Shown: one piece after another, positions 1-7,752 of the stretch
Numbering within the stretch: position 1 is the first letter of the stretch
Layout of the letters: the number at the start of each line of letters is the position of its first letter
Origin: UBA940 sp031548515
GTDB taxonomy: Bacteria > Bacteroidota > Bacteroidia > Bacteroidales > Rikenellaceae
DNA: 64,000 nucleotides
Assembly: GCA_031548515.1 (NCBI GenBank)
Contig: JAVBRB010000001.1
Coordinates: forward strand, 1 to 64,000
Reading direction: 5' to 3'
Translations under genes and position numbers: made by a program
The notes under the pieces: model-generated
Told to the model about the DNA's origin: nothing
Database searches by the model: none
Seen by the model: the letters and a program-made list of their open reading frames with translations, nothing else

Positions 1-1034
1 CTGATGCTTCCCCGGAAAGCGTCGTCGGGAGTGTCGTAACCGTGCGCCGTGACTTTGGTGATATTCGCCGTATAGCAATGGTTGCGCAGCAGATCGAGGT
101 ACGTTGTCTTATCGGCTTTCAAAAAGTCGATCCTGTAATACGAAAGTTGCGTTTCCGAGCCGTAAAGGCCGCCCACGACAATACACGGAGTCTCAAGAGG
201 TTGCCCCTGCCTGGCCGCGGACTCGAATGTATATATGGTCTGCTTGAACTCCTGGTTGGTTGACGAGGCCTCGGTGTAAACGAGCGGCCCGAGATCTTTC
301 TCGGGATCGGCAGGCAGGCTCGGTGCAGTGACGGCATTGCCGGACGGATCCCAGTTCTGCGGAGAAGGAGCGACTGTTCCATTGTGGTTGGCGTTGTAGA
401 GATATACCGACCGGAGCTTAAAATCATTTTTAGCTTCCGGAGTGGCGACCACCACGTCGATGCGGGCCATCATCCTTGCCAGTTTGATGCCGCCGATGCC
501 GGCCGCGACCCGTGCGTCGTCGACCACGACAGGTTCGCTTTGTCCCCACATCGGCAGCAGCCTCGATCCGTCAGAAGGCCATTTGCCGGTCTGCCTGATT
601 TGTATTCCCCTGAGTATCTCGTCTTTCGTAGTTCCGGGAAGCAAGCCGTCCAAAGCGGACCCCTGTGCGTCGTCCAGATTGAAAAGCAGCACGAAACGGT
701 AGCTTGTGCCGCCGCCTTTAAGCACTCTGACATTGAAGACGACGCTCTCCTGATAGGACCTGAATCCGCTGATGTAAGAATGGTACGCAAACTTCTCCTG
801 TGTGCCGTCTACCCTGAAAGCCAGCAGGTCGAGCCGGTTAAGTTCCTGTTCCTGGAAATCGTTCAGGGCACGGGTCGCAGGATGTCCGGTCCCGGAAGGC
901 AACTCCAGGGAGAACTTCATATCGACCATCGCTCCGTCCTGCACATAGCCTGTGTATTCCGGCATATCATCATTTATGCAAGCCTGGAGTATCAGAAGCA
1001 GGAGGGGCAATATATATTTAAACGATTGTTTCAT
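1..1034 (-). CDS. DUF4906-like fimbrial lipoprotein, block I, 3' end outside window
   Basis: About 344 N-terminal residues are visible; the reading frame is open to the window edge. It begins MKQSFKYILPLLLLILQAC, a lipoprotein signal with the lipobox Cys at residue 19. The segment TRALNDFQEQELNRLDLLAF matches the start of the mature N-terminal beta domain of the two larger DUF4906-like proteins of block III (TRALGADDENEIEEIDILVF there), as do the motifs LPMWGQ, RMMARIDVVV and VYLYN. It lies 16 bp after the Mfa2-type gene, as accessory or tip subunits do in type V fimbrial operons. I infer a minor or tip subunit anchored by a lipid precursor. Whether a FISUMP domain follows cannot be seen. Confidence 0.75.
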   Translation of the reverse strand, partial: MKQSFKYILPLLLLILQACINDDMPEYTGYVQDGAMVDMKFSLELPSGTGHPATRALNDFQEQELNRLDLLAFRVDGTQEKFAYHSYISGFRSYQESVVFNVRVLKGGGTSYRFVLLFNLDDAQGSALDGLLPGTTKDEILRGIQIRQTGKWPSDGSRLLPMWGQSEPVVVDDARVAAGIGGIKLARMMARIDVVVATPEAKNDFKLRSVYLYNANHNGTVAPSPQNWDPSGNAVTAPSLPADPEKDLGPLVYTEASSTNQEFKQTIYTFESAARQGQPLETPCIVVGGLYGSETQLSYYRIDFLKADKTTYLDLLRNHCYTANITKVTAHGYDTPDDAFRGSI

Positions 1035-1050
1035 GGCTGTCTGTTATGTT

Positions 1051-1995
1051 TTACAGTTCCATCTCGTCCATCGTCAATTCCCATCCGTTGATCGTGACAG
1101 ATACGGTCATATCCGTATTGAAAGAGATAACGATGTCGTAAACATGTGTTCTGTCGAAATCTATCCGAGGACCGTTGGCATAAGCTTTCAGTATCATCTC
1201 TATAAGATCATTTGTCTGCCCGGAGCGGTATGGATATATCATCTCTCCTGCGGTCAGATCGAACAACTCGAGCCTCGGATGGCGGTTTTCCGCAAGGCGC
1301 AGGACGGTCAGCGAACTTTTCAGCGCATCGGAATCGTCGAAGTGGGCCGTAGCGGTATATTTGAACTCCTCACATGGAGCGAAATTATTGTCAAAGTAAT
1401 AGTTGCCATTATTGTCGGTAATGGTGTACATGTAAACGTGTTCAGTCCGGTCCAGTCCCCGAACGGTCAGGTTTATTTTGTTGGTGTTTTCCACCAACGG
1501 TATCGTGAAAAGCTGGTCGCCTCTGTCGAGTACCGACTCGAAAACCAGCGACCCGTAAAATTGGGTTGGAATAATGGAGCGGACATATCGGCCATCGGAT
1601 AAATTCAGACCCATTTCTGCCTCCCTTTTTGCAGGGCGCACGGCCGGGAATTCGCCGGGATTCGGAGCGGTCGAATACGGATCGACACGGTTGATCCATA
1701 CCGCGAAGCTGTAGTTGCCGGCATCGAGTTCGAAGTCGGCGGTGTAAACTTTGCCAGTAACGGGATATGCGATCTCCTGAAGCGCGACGAAACGGTCGCT
1801 GCGGTCGAAAACATAGATATCGGCCACTTTAAGCTCGCCATCCTGCAATGTACGCATTTCATCATACGAGAATCTGAATTGCAGGCGGTATGTCTCCTGA
1901 GGGCAGGCACCGACATCTTCCCTGATGCACGAAACCACAGAAAGCAGACACATGATCAATGCTCCGGATATGCCTGACAGTTTAACGGCTTTCAT
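1051..1995 (-). CDS. FimB/Mfa2-type fimbrial anchor lipoprotein, block I
   Basis: A 314-residue protein starting MKAVKLSGISGALIMCLLSVVSC, a lipoprotein signal. An in-frame ATG 27 codons upstream would put a non-signal sequence in front and overlaps the hairpin at 2037-2100, so the later start is preferred. The sequence after the lipid Cys (REDVGACPQETYRLQFRFSYD) is the usual opening of the FimB/Mfa2 (DUF1812) family, with VYDRSDRF-like and FAVWI segments following. Family members anchor and cap the fimbria at the outer membrane and limit its length. It sits between the major fimbrillin and the DUF4906-like gene, the order of mfa1-mfa2 in Porphyromonas. Confidence 0.85.
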   Translation of the reverse strand: MKAVKLSGISGALIMCLLSVVSCIREDVGACPQETYRLQFRFSYDEMRTLQDGELKVADIYVFDRSDRFVALQEIAYPVTGKVYTADFELDAGNYSFAVWINRVDPYSTAPNPGEFPAVRPAKREAEMGLNLSDGRYVRSIIPTQFYGSLVFESVLDRGDQLFTIPLVENTNKINLTVRGLDRTEHVYMYTITDNNGNYYFDNNFAPCEEFKYTATAHFDDSDALKSSLTVLRLAENRHPRLELFDLTAGEMIYPYRSGQTNDLIEMILKAYANGPRIDFDRTHVYDIVISFNTDMTVSVTINGWELTMDEMEL

Positions 1996-2036
1996 TATCT
2001 GTTTCGTTTTAAAATGATTGGTTTGAATCTGAAAAT

Positions 2037-2100
2037 GATGCCGGGAGTACCCGAGGCTTATGAAGTTTACCCTCATATTTATAAGGGTACTCCCGGCATC
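2037..2100 (-). terminator. 16-bp perfect inverted repeat between fimbrillin and anchor genes
   Basis: Arms at 2037-2052 (GATGCCGGGAGTACCC) and 2085-2100 are perfectly complementary, with a 32-nt loop. The element starts 12 bp after the fimbrillin stop codon. No long T tract follows on the minus strand, so it is more likely a partial terminator or 3'-end stabiliser that raises fimbrillin mRNA over downstream genes than a full stop. Confidence 0.7.
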
Positions 2101-2112
2101 GTTAGTTTTTCG

Positions 2113-3405
2113 TTAATTGAGTTCGTAGTTATCGGCTACGTAGGTCCATGCGATGATTTCTACGCTGACTGTGATATCGGTCGGCGTTTCGACCGGCAGT
2201 TCCGGATCTTTGGGATCGGGATCGGGTTTGCCAGGGCCGCTGATCTTCGTGATCACGACATTGTAGAAATCGTTACGTACGGTGTTGTAACCGTTCTTGG
2301 GATTGAGATACGCCTGATAGTAGCAGTAGCCGCCGGTGTAGGGTGCGCTGACCGTTACGCCTTTGCTCGTGGCATAGGTTTGCGCTTCGGCCTGCAAATC
2401 GAAGAATTTGCGCACACCTTCCGAATCGGTCACGATCCAGAATGTTTTGGCCGACTGCCCCACGTTGCTTCCTTTGGAAGCGCCGTTCTCATCGGAGAAT
2501 TGATTGGGAACGAATTTGGCGCGGATGGATGCATAAGTGGTTTCCTTTTGCAGGTGTGCCTGGCTGGTGTTCTCGGGAGCGTATTTCGCGTTCAGAAGTT
2601 TGGCGGTGGCTCCATTGACGCCCGATGTGCCGGGTGCATTGATCGGAGAGTAATCGCTGAAGTTCTCGAAGTCGGTCGACACATAACTTCCCAAGGCCCA
2701 GTTCGGGTCTTTAACGACACCGCCCGCCACATTCTTCAGAGGGAAAAGGACTTTGTTGGAAGTGTGGATGGCGAATTGCACATCCGAGATCACGCCGCCG
2801 GCAACAGCGCTGACGATTCCCCCGTCTTCCACGGCCACTTTGGCAACCATGCGCTCGACCTGAACGGTGAACACGTTGTTGTCGGCATAGGAAGGATTGG
2901 TCGTTTCAACCAGGGTTTTACTGGTTTCTGCGGCAGAGAACATCGCGATTCCGCCGGCCGTCACAAGGTCGTTCACCGTAGTCGCCCAATTGGCTTTCAA
3001 TTCGCCGACCGAAGAGACATTGGGAAACGAGGCGGGCAGGTTGAGACCTACATATATCTTCTTGGCGCCGGTCGTAGTGGCGATCTTGGTAATGGCGGAA
3101 TATAGGTCGTTGTTGCCGCTGCCGGGAGCGATGGGGTTGAAATCGGCGGAAGAGAGTTGCTGGCGTTTTACCAGAGTGTTGCTGACTCCATCAAAGATAA
3201 AGACATCGACTGTGTTGAGTTTTACTTCGGCAGCCGTTGCTGTCGGGTCGTTTGCCGCACGGGTTTCCGGATAGGATACGTTAACCTGTACGTAGGTGGG
3301 TTTACCTTTGTCCGCGTTTGCGGACTGGTCGGAATTTTCTTTGCTGCAACTTACAGATATAAGCGATGTTGCGGCTAAAAAGGTTAAAATTTTTGCTGTT
3401 TTCAT
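2113..3405 (-). CDS. Mfa1-type major fimbrillin precursor, block I
   Basis: A 430-residue lipoprotein precursor (signal ending SVSC, lipid Cys at residue 20). The stretch YPETRAAND places an Arg-Ala bond at residues 49/50, where Porphyromonas Mfa1 is cut by an Arg-specific protease before strand-exchange polymerisation (family knowledge). Motifs such as VDVFIFDG, GLNLP, RMVAKVAV and the terminal VSVEIIAWTYV match Mfa1-family architecture: two beta domains and a C-terminal donor strand. A TATATTTG promoter and an operator-like motif lie upstream and a strong hairpin follows. It is the first gene of the block I operon behind the AraC regulator. Confidence 0.88.
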   Translation of the reverse strand: MKTAKILTFLAATSLISVSCSKENSDQSANADKGKPTYVQVNVSYPETRAANDPTATAAEVKLNTVDVFIFDGVSNTLVKRQQLSSADFNPIAPGSGNNDLYSAITKIATTTGAKKIYVGLNLPASFPNVSSVGELKANWATTVNDLVTAGGIAMFSAAETSKTLVETTNPSYADNNVFTVQVERMVAKVAVEDGGIVSAVAGGVISDVQFAIHTSNKVLFPLKNVAGGVVKDPNWALGSYVSTDFENFSDYSPINAPGTSGVNGATAKLLNAKYAPENTSQAHLQKETTYASIRAKFVPNQFSDENGASKGSNVGQSAKTFWIVTDSEGVRKFFDLQAEAQTYATSKGVTVSAPYTGGYCYYQAYLNPKNGYNTVRNDFYNVVITKISGPGKPDPDPKDPELPVETPTDITVSVEIIAWTYVADNYELN

Positions 3406-3482
3406 TTGCTCGTTAATTTATTTTTTCAGGTTGTGGACGATCTGCTGATTTGTGCAGAAGACTGCCCGGTTTTTTAACGTCG

Positions 3483-3490
3483 CAAATATA
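3483..3490 (-). promoter_or_regulatory. -7 promoter element (TATATTTG) for block I fimbrillin
   Basis: On the minus strand the sequence is TATATTTG, an exact match to the Bacteroidetes -7 consensus TAnnTTTG, about 78 bp before the fimbrillin start. No clear -33 TTG is seen at the usual spacing, fitting a promoter that needs an activator. Confidence 0.75.
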
Positions 3491-3511
3491 ACGGCCTAAT
3501 TTTCCCTCTAT

Positions 3512-3548
3512 TTTTTACAATTTTTCACTGTTATTGTACATTTCGATA
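3512..3548 (-). promoter_or_regulatory. candidate AraC-family operator upstream of block I fimbrillin promoter
   Basis: A 37-bp segment matches 4613-4649 (upstream of the araC-type gene itself) at 30 of 37 positions, counted by eye. On the minus strand it runs from TATCGAAAT to GTAAAAA. It ends 21 bp before the -7 element; the araC copy ends 20 bp before its own. Shared sequence at shared spacing is what a binding site for the intervening AraC regulator would look like. Confidence 0.65.
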
Positions 3549-3565
3549 AATTTTGCTGCTTCCCG

Positions 3566-4429
3566 TTATCTTTTACCACTCCGTATTTCCAATGGAGTTG
3601 CCCCGAAGTGTTTTCTGCAGAATTTGTTCAGGTGTGAAGCCGAGGAAAAATCGAATTTGTCGCTTATGATTTTAAGCGGGGTCTGGGTCTGGGCGAGTTC
3701 ATGGCGCAACTTGTTCGCTTTTTCCCTGTTAAGCCAATCCGATGGCGATTCCCCGAATACTTTTTTGAAACGCTTGTGGAAGCCGGTTTCGGAATAATGA
3801 GCCATATCGGCAAGGTCTTTTACGGATTTGGCTTTGGAATAATTATGCACGACAAGCTCCCTGAATGCCAGATCACTCGTCATAAGCCGGTAAAAAAAGG
3901 CCGCAAGATCCTCTTTAGTATAATATGCCCGCAGCAGAAAGAAAAGCTCGGATAATTTATGCTCCAGATAATGCCTGCACGTAAGGCCGTCATTAATACG
4001 CGCCATAAGGTCGCTGATGAAACTGCGGATCGCCGGATTGAAACTAAGCGCCTTCAGTTCGCTGTTCCTGTCCGGCACCTGTTCATAAGCAAGGTTGTCG
4101 TACCGGAACGATTCGCAAAGCTGAGTGGTATATTTCATATGAAATACCAAAACCGTGGTGTCTTCCATAGCCTCCACCCGGAACCGTGATCCCATGGGCG
4201 ATACGAGCATCTTCTCTTCGCCGATCGGAAAATCTTTTATGCCGTTTACGCTTATCCGCACATTGCCTTTGAGAACAAATGCCACACCGGATTGGAGAAA
4301 TATACGGTCTCTTACCTCCCCTTTTGTGTATTCCACAATCCTCACCAATGCAGTCTCTTCCTTACCGTAATTGCTGCAGGAAAAATGCTCTTCGCCATAC
4401 AGAAGTTTACATCCTTCTTTACATGTCAT
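3566..4429 (-). CDS. AraC-family transcriptional regulator
   Basis: A 287-residue protein from the ATG preceded by GAAGGGAATCAAG; an upstream in-frame ATG at 4510 would add 27 poorly conserved residues. The C-terminal ~95 residues hold the AraC/XylS double helix-turn-helix: SVKDLADMAHYSETGFHKRF as the first unit, then ISDKFDFSSASHLNKFCRKH with the family's F..SHF.R-like second recognition segment. The N-terminal half is a cupin-like sensor with no recognised ligand motif. It lies directly upstream of the block I fimbrillin, in the same direction, and shares an operator-like motif with it. I infer it activates block I and itself. Confidence 0.88.
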   Translation of the reverse strand: MTCKEGCKLLYGEEHFSCSNYGKEETALVRIVEYTKGEVRDRIFLQSGVAFVLKGNVRISVNGIKDFPIGEEKMLVSPMGSRFRVEAMEDTTVLVFHMKYTTQLCESFRYDNLAYEQVPDRNSELKALSFNPAIRSFISDLMARINDGLTCRHYLEHKLSELFFLLRAYYTKEDLAAFFYRLMTSDLAFRELVVHNYSKAKSVKDLADMAHYSETGFHKRFKKVFGESPSDWLNREKANKLRHELAQTQTPLKIISDKFDFSSASHLNKFCRKHFGATPLEIRSGKR

Positions 4430-4584
4430 TTCTTGATTCCCTTCTTTATTGTGATTAATCTGGATTTGTCTTTCGAGCAAGCCGTGGTGGTATATCAGGA
4501 TACCGTGCATGGAGTGAAACCGCCGTCCAGGTAAATCAGGACGTCCATAAAGATTTATGCAGAAGGCTTCTCGTTTTCGACCTG

Positions 4585-4592
4585 CAAAAATA
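4585..4592 (-). promoter_or_regulatory. -7 promoter element (TATTTTTG) for the AraC gene
   Basis: Minus-strand TATTTTTG matches TAnnTTTG. It lies 75 bp before the upstream possible start and 156 bp before the preferred one. The surrounding CGTTATTTTTGC closely resembles CGTTATATTTGC at the block I fimbrillin promoter. Confidence 0.65.
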
Positions 4593-4612
4593 ACGATCGC
4601 AATAGTGATATC

Positions 4613-4649
4613 TTTTTACGTTTCCTCACCGTTTTTGTATATTTCGATA
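4613..4649 (-). promoter_or_regulatory. candidate autoregulatory AraC operator
   Basis: Same 37-bp motif as 3512-3548, same length without gaps, seven mismatches. It sits just upstream of the gene's own -7 element, suggesting autoregulation. Confidence 0.62.
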
Positions 4650-4785
4650 CACTTTGTCCGCTCTTTGTAATATTATATTGTCCTGCAGTCTGCTATAAAT
4701 TCCAGTACCTGACGTATAATAACGGGAACCGAAATAATTTTATTTCATATCCGGTACCTGGGTGAATAATTAGCCGGCACATATG

Positions 4786-4825
4786 ATTAAAAAAAGAGCC
4801 AACACACATTTTTGTATGTTGGCTC
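4786..4825 (-). terminator. Rho-independent terminator of the C11-CotH operon
   Basis: Arms GAGCCAACA (4796-4804) and TGTTGGCTC (4817-4825) form a 9-bp stem followed on the minus strand by seven T. It lies about 55 bp beyond the stop of the C11 remnant. Confidence 0.85.
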
Positions 4826-4879
4826 GCATCTCTATTTGAGTTGTTCTGGAAACACTCCTGTAAAATGATTTTCCCGGTC

Positions 4880-4997
4880 TTAATTCTTTTTTAGTATTTT
4901 TGCCCAGCCAGACTCGTCGTAACGGTAATTCAGATAGGGTAAAAGATCAACATTTGGATTATGTTGTGTAATATGAGTTGCAATTTGGAAATAATTA
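4880..4997 (-). pseudogene. C-terminal remnant of a second C11 (clostripain-type) gene
   Basis: In the frame offset from the CotH gene, the minus strand encodes, before a TAA stop at 4882-4880, the peptide LLPYLNYRYDESGWAKILKKN. The intact C11 protein at 6569-7741 ends with LPYLNSRYAELGWAKRINLP, so similarity is clear in protein and in codons. About 35 residues are recognisable, and the open frame upstream runs only into the CotH 3' end. The simplest reading is a former second C11 copy, mostly deleted. A frameshifted extension of CotH is less likely because the tail resembles C11 rather than CotH proteins. Confidence 0.6.
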
Positions 4998-6485
4998 ATT
5001 TCCCGGATTCTGTTGGGGAATCCAGTTGCCGAGCCAATTCATGTGGTTGATAAAAAACTGGCGGTCGCACTCCACTTCTTTTTCAAAAGACCCCATAGGA
5101 ATGCCGCCGACACTTATTCTCTCGTTCATTATATCCCAGCGTTTGAAATTCAATCGTTGCGATTCCATGATTTCTTTCTGAACGTCATCCATATGCTGAA
5201 GTATATCCCTGGTCACGCGGCTGCGGTATGTTTCCCACATCTGTTGCAATCGAGCCGCAAAATTGGCATCCAGGAGCAATCTGTTGAAATAAAATTCAGT
5301 ATAACAGACCGGATAATCGGCAGGTCTTGGCCTGCTTCCTTCATACCATCCGATCCCTAACGACCATTCGAAGTCCCATACCGGTCCCATCGCAAGCTTT
5401 GAGCCGCTTGTCATATCTGCCTTAATAAGATATGGATTCGTATCCAAATTGGCAATAATTTGATGGAACAGGAACCACCTTACAAAGCTGTCGATATCGA
5501 TGTACTTCGCATAACCGTTTACAGGATCGTTAAACGACGTGGAGTAGAGCGCCCCTTCAAATTCGTCCACGCAGCCCTTAATGTAATCGACTTGAGCCTG
5601 TGTCAAATCTTCGACATCGGGGTTCTTAAAGGAAAACCCATATCCTCTGCTTGATTTGAACCATATAGGTTCCTGTTGATAATAACCGTCTCTCTCGATG
5701 ATAAAGCCGGTTTTTGGAATATTCACCCTGTTGACATCCTGCTTGATAGACTCCGTAAGTTGATAATTACCCATGTATTCGCCGTTAAGCATCAATTCGA
5801 CAAACCTCTCCTTGGGCGTCCATGGAAGACCGAGAAGTTCGCTCAACTTTAAAGCGACGCTCGTTCTCATCAATGTTTTATCACAATAATTGGCCAACAG
5901 AATCCAATCCTTGTCCTTTCCCATACCCAGGAGATCTGTTTCATTATCCAACTTGAGTTTATAAGGTTTTTTCGGATATGAAGACCACGTGGCATTGCCC
6001 CTGCCGCGTATGCGCATCGTGCTTTCGGTAATAAGTTCACCGCCGTCCTCGATGGTCATCTTTGCGTTTATATAGGTCGTTTTCGAAGTAATCGCCTGTC
6101 CGCCTTCCGTTTCAATATACACTACTGGAAGCCCGGTGTCGACGAGTTTATTTCCGATAACGACATCGACCTCCACCGTGGTATTCCTTGCCGTGACGGC
6201 GGCTACACTTGTTCCGGGTTTTAATATATCGCCTTCCCATAACACTGTGTAATTCGTAATTATTTCTTTATACCCATCAGAGAAGACTTCGTTTACGATC
6301 CAATCATTAAAGTCGGGCGTTTCTCCAAGTGCGTATATCTGTTTAGGCGTGATGACCTCAATTCTATCGAATTCCCTTGCTACTAAGGGTTCTTCTTTCA
6401 TGGGTTCTTTCACGGGTTCGCTCAGGCATGACGTTACCAAATATAAGAGAAGGGTAAGGCTAAGTGATTTTCTGTAAGTCATCAT
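4995..6485 (-). CDS. CotH-type protein kinase lipoprotein, block II
   Basis: A 496-residue lipoprotein (signal ending LVTSC). Residues ~40-115 resemble a bacterial Ig-like domain (IEVITPKQIYALGETPDF ... TARNTTVEVDVVIGNK). The CotH domain follows: RIRGRGNATWSSYPKKPYKL, LLANYCDKTLMRTSVALKLS, GEYMGNYQLTESIK, ending with the metal-binding WDFEWSLG motif. CotH proteins are atypical kinases that phosphorylate secreted proteins in Bacillus (known for the family). Here the gene follows the C11 protease gene by 83 bp in a fimbrial operon, so extracytoplasmic fimbrial subunits are plausible substrates, which is inference. Two adjacent Met codons make the start uncertain by one residue. Confidence 0.8.
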   Translation of the reverse strand: MMTYRKSLSLTLLLYLVTSCLSEPVKEPMKEEPLVAREFDRIEVITPKQIYALGETPDFNDWIVNEVFSDGYKEIITNYTVLWEGDILKPGTSVAAVTARNTTVEVDVVIGNKLVDTGLPVVYIETEGGQAITSKTTYINAKMTIEDGGELITESTMRIRGRGNATWSSYPKKPYKLKLDNETDLLGMGKDKDWILLANYCDKTLMRTSVALKLSELLGLPWTPKERFVELMLNGEYMGNYQLTESIKQDVNRVNIPKTGFIIERDGYYQQEPIWFKSSRGYGFSFKNPDVEDLTQAQVDYIKGCVDEFEGALYSTSFNDPVNGYAKYIDIDSFVRWFLFHQIIANLDTNPYLIKADMTSGSKLAMGPVWDFEWSLGIGWYEGSRPRPADYPVCYTEFYFNRLLLDANFAARLQQMWETYRSRVTRDILQHMDDVQKEIMESQRLNFKRWDIMNERISVGGIPMGSFEKEVECDRQFFINHMNWLGNWIPQQNPGN

Positions 6486-6568
6486 ATTGATTAATTGATT
6501 TAAAATCTAATTGTTCGGGGCTATGCTGTCTCCGTAATCTAAAGGAGATATTTCCTGATCCAACCTAT

Positions 6569-7741
6569 CTATGGTAAGTTTATCCTTTTAGCCCAACCCA
6601 ATTCCGCGTAACGGGAATTCAGATAGGGCAATGATGGTTGTTTGACATAGGTCGTAAGACCGGAGTGGAGATTGACAGCGAAACCGCCGTAAGAGAGCAT
6701 AAAAGTTGCCGTCGAGGCTTTCCATGCTATACACTCCCCGGTGAGGCGTTGCAATTCACTGCGTTGCCATTCGGTCGGGAGCAGGCGTGAAAAATAGTCT
6801 GCAAAATCAAAAAACAACACCGCTCCCGTACCCAGCTCGCGGTCGAAACGCTGCATCGAAGTTATCTCCGCGGTTTTCGTAAAGTCGCAATTATTGGCAA
6901 CGAAATCAGCCAGCGGCTCAAGCCCGGCAGTACGCACGAGCGAATAAACGGCCGAGCGGCGGTAGTCATTCTCGGCGTATGTCAGAACTTCACCGAACAC
7001 GGCCCTGCCGAACGCTTCGGAATCCCCAGACAACAGGATGCGCATGTTTGAAACGTATGTTGGGGTGAATCCCGGCGCGACAATTTCGGCTGAAGAGGCC
7101 AGGATATAATCACACTTGCTGCGTAATTCCCATGCCACCTCAATTCCGGCCATAAAGCACGCCTCTAAAACTATATAATCGAACATCCCGGCAGGGATAG
7201 CCGAGGCGAAATCGGCAAGTTCCATTTCTCTCTCTCCATCCATGATAATTGAGCGACTGCCTCCATAGCTTAATGATAGAGCCTCGATACGCTCTTCGTC
7301 CCCCACCTGCACTGGCTCTGCGAGCCGTCCTTCGGGCAGCCATCCGCTTGCATGGGAGAATACCAACAATCCGTAATTCAGGGCCGGGTAGCTTTCCCGC
7401 ACCTGGCACAGCACCCGTCCGAAGACTTCCGCCGAGGCTGAATTCTCGGATGCATAGACAGCTACGACTCGTGTAATCCCCCCGTCGACAACCTCCATAA
7501 GCTGCGGAGTCTGGCCATCGATGTCGGCGTAAATCACGATTTTGTCACACTGTTTGCCACTCCACCCCCGAGATATGGCGTCGATCTTCGCCGAAGCTTC
7601 GCCCGACAAATTGTTATCGCCGCCAAGATAAACCACCAACACCCTGTCCGCCGTTTCAGATTCTTTAACGACATCCCCGATAGAGCAACCCGCCAATACG
7701 ATGGCGAGCAGCAAAGGCGCTATGTTCCTCAGACAGTTCAT
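6569..7741 (-). CDS. clostripain-family (C11) cysteine protease lipoprotein, block II
   Basis: A 390-residue lipoprotein (LAIVLAGC, Cys19). The caspase-like C11 fold shows as VVYLGGDNNL near residue 36, the catalytic His in LLVFSHASGW (His130) and the catalytic Cys in VLEACFMAGIE (Cys195). The residue two before the Cys, which shapes the S1 pocket and is Asp in characterised C11 enzymes, is Glu193. Characterised members cut after Arg or Lys and often self-process. The gene follows the fimbrillin-SGNH fusion by 11 bp and precedes CotH. A role in maturing block II fimbrillins, parallel to gingipains in Porphyromonas, is inference. Lipidation would keep it at the membrane. Confidence 0.85.
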   Translation of the reverse strand: MNCLRNIAPLLLAIVLAGCSIGDVVKESETADRVLVVYLGGDNNLSGEASAKIDAISRGWSGKQCDKIVIYADIDGQTPQLMEVVDGGITRVVAVYASENSASAEVFGRVLCQVRESYPALNYGLLVFSHASGWLPEGRLAEPVQVGDEERIEALSLSYGGSRSIIMDGEREMELADFASAIPAGMFDYIVLEACFMAGIEVAWELRSKCDYILASSAEIVAPGFTPTYVSNMRILLSGDSEAFGRAVFGEVLTYAENDYRRSAVYSLVRTAGLEPLADFVANNCDFTKTAEITSMQRFDRELGTGAVLFFDFADYFSRLLPTEWQRSELQRLTGECIAWKASTATFMLSYGGFAVNLHSGLTTYVKQPSLPYLNSRYAELGWAKRINLP

Positions 7742-7752
7742 AATAGAGGCGA

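Larger units (their letters stand above)
4430..4879. other. intergenic region upstream of the AraC gene
   Basis: It holds the araC -7 element (4585-4592), the 37-bp operator-like motif (4613-4649) and the terminator of the CotH operon (4786-4825). Between 4650 and 4785 the DNA is AT-rich and I see nothing interpretable. Confidence 0.7.

Noticed and set aside
384..1091. 235-codon plus-strand ORF opposite the first fimbrial gene
   Set aside because: It is antisense to a gene with a clear lipoprotein signal and fimbrial motifs; its own translation has no domain-like features. The same applies to the long plus-strand ORF at 2014-3105.
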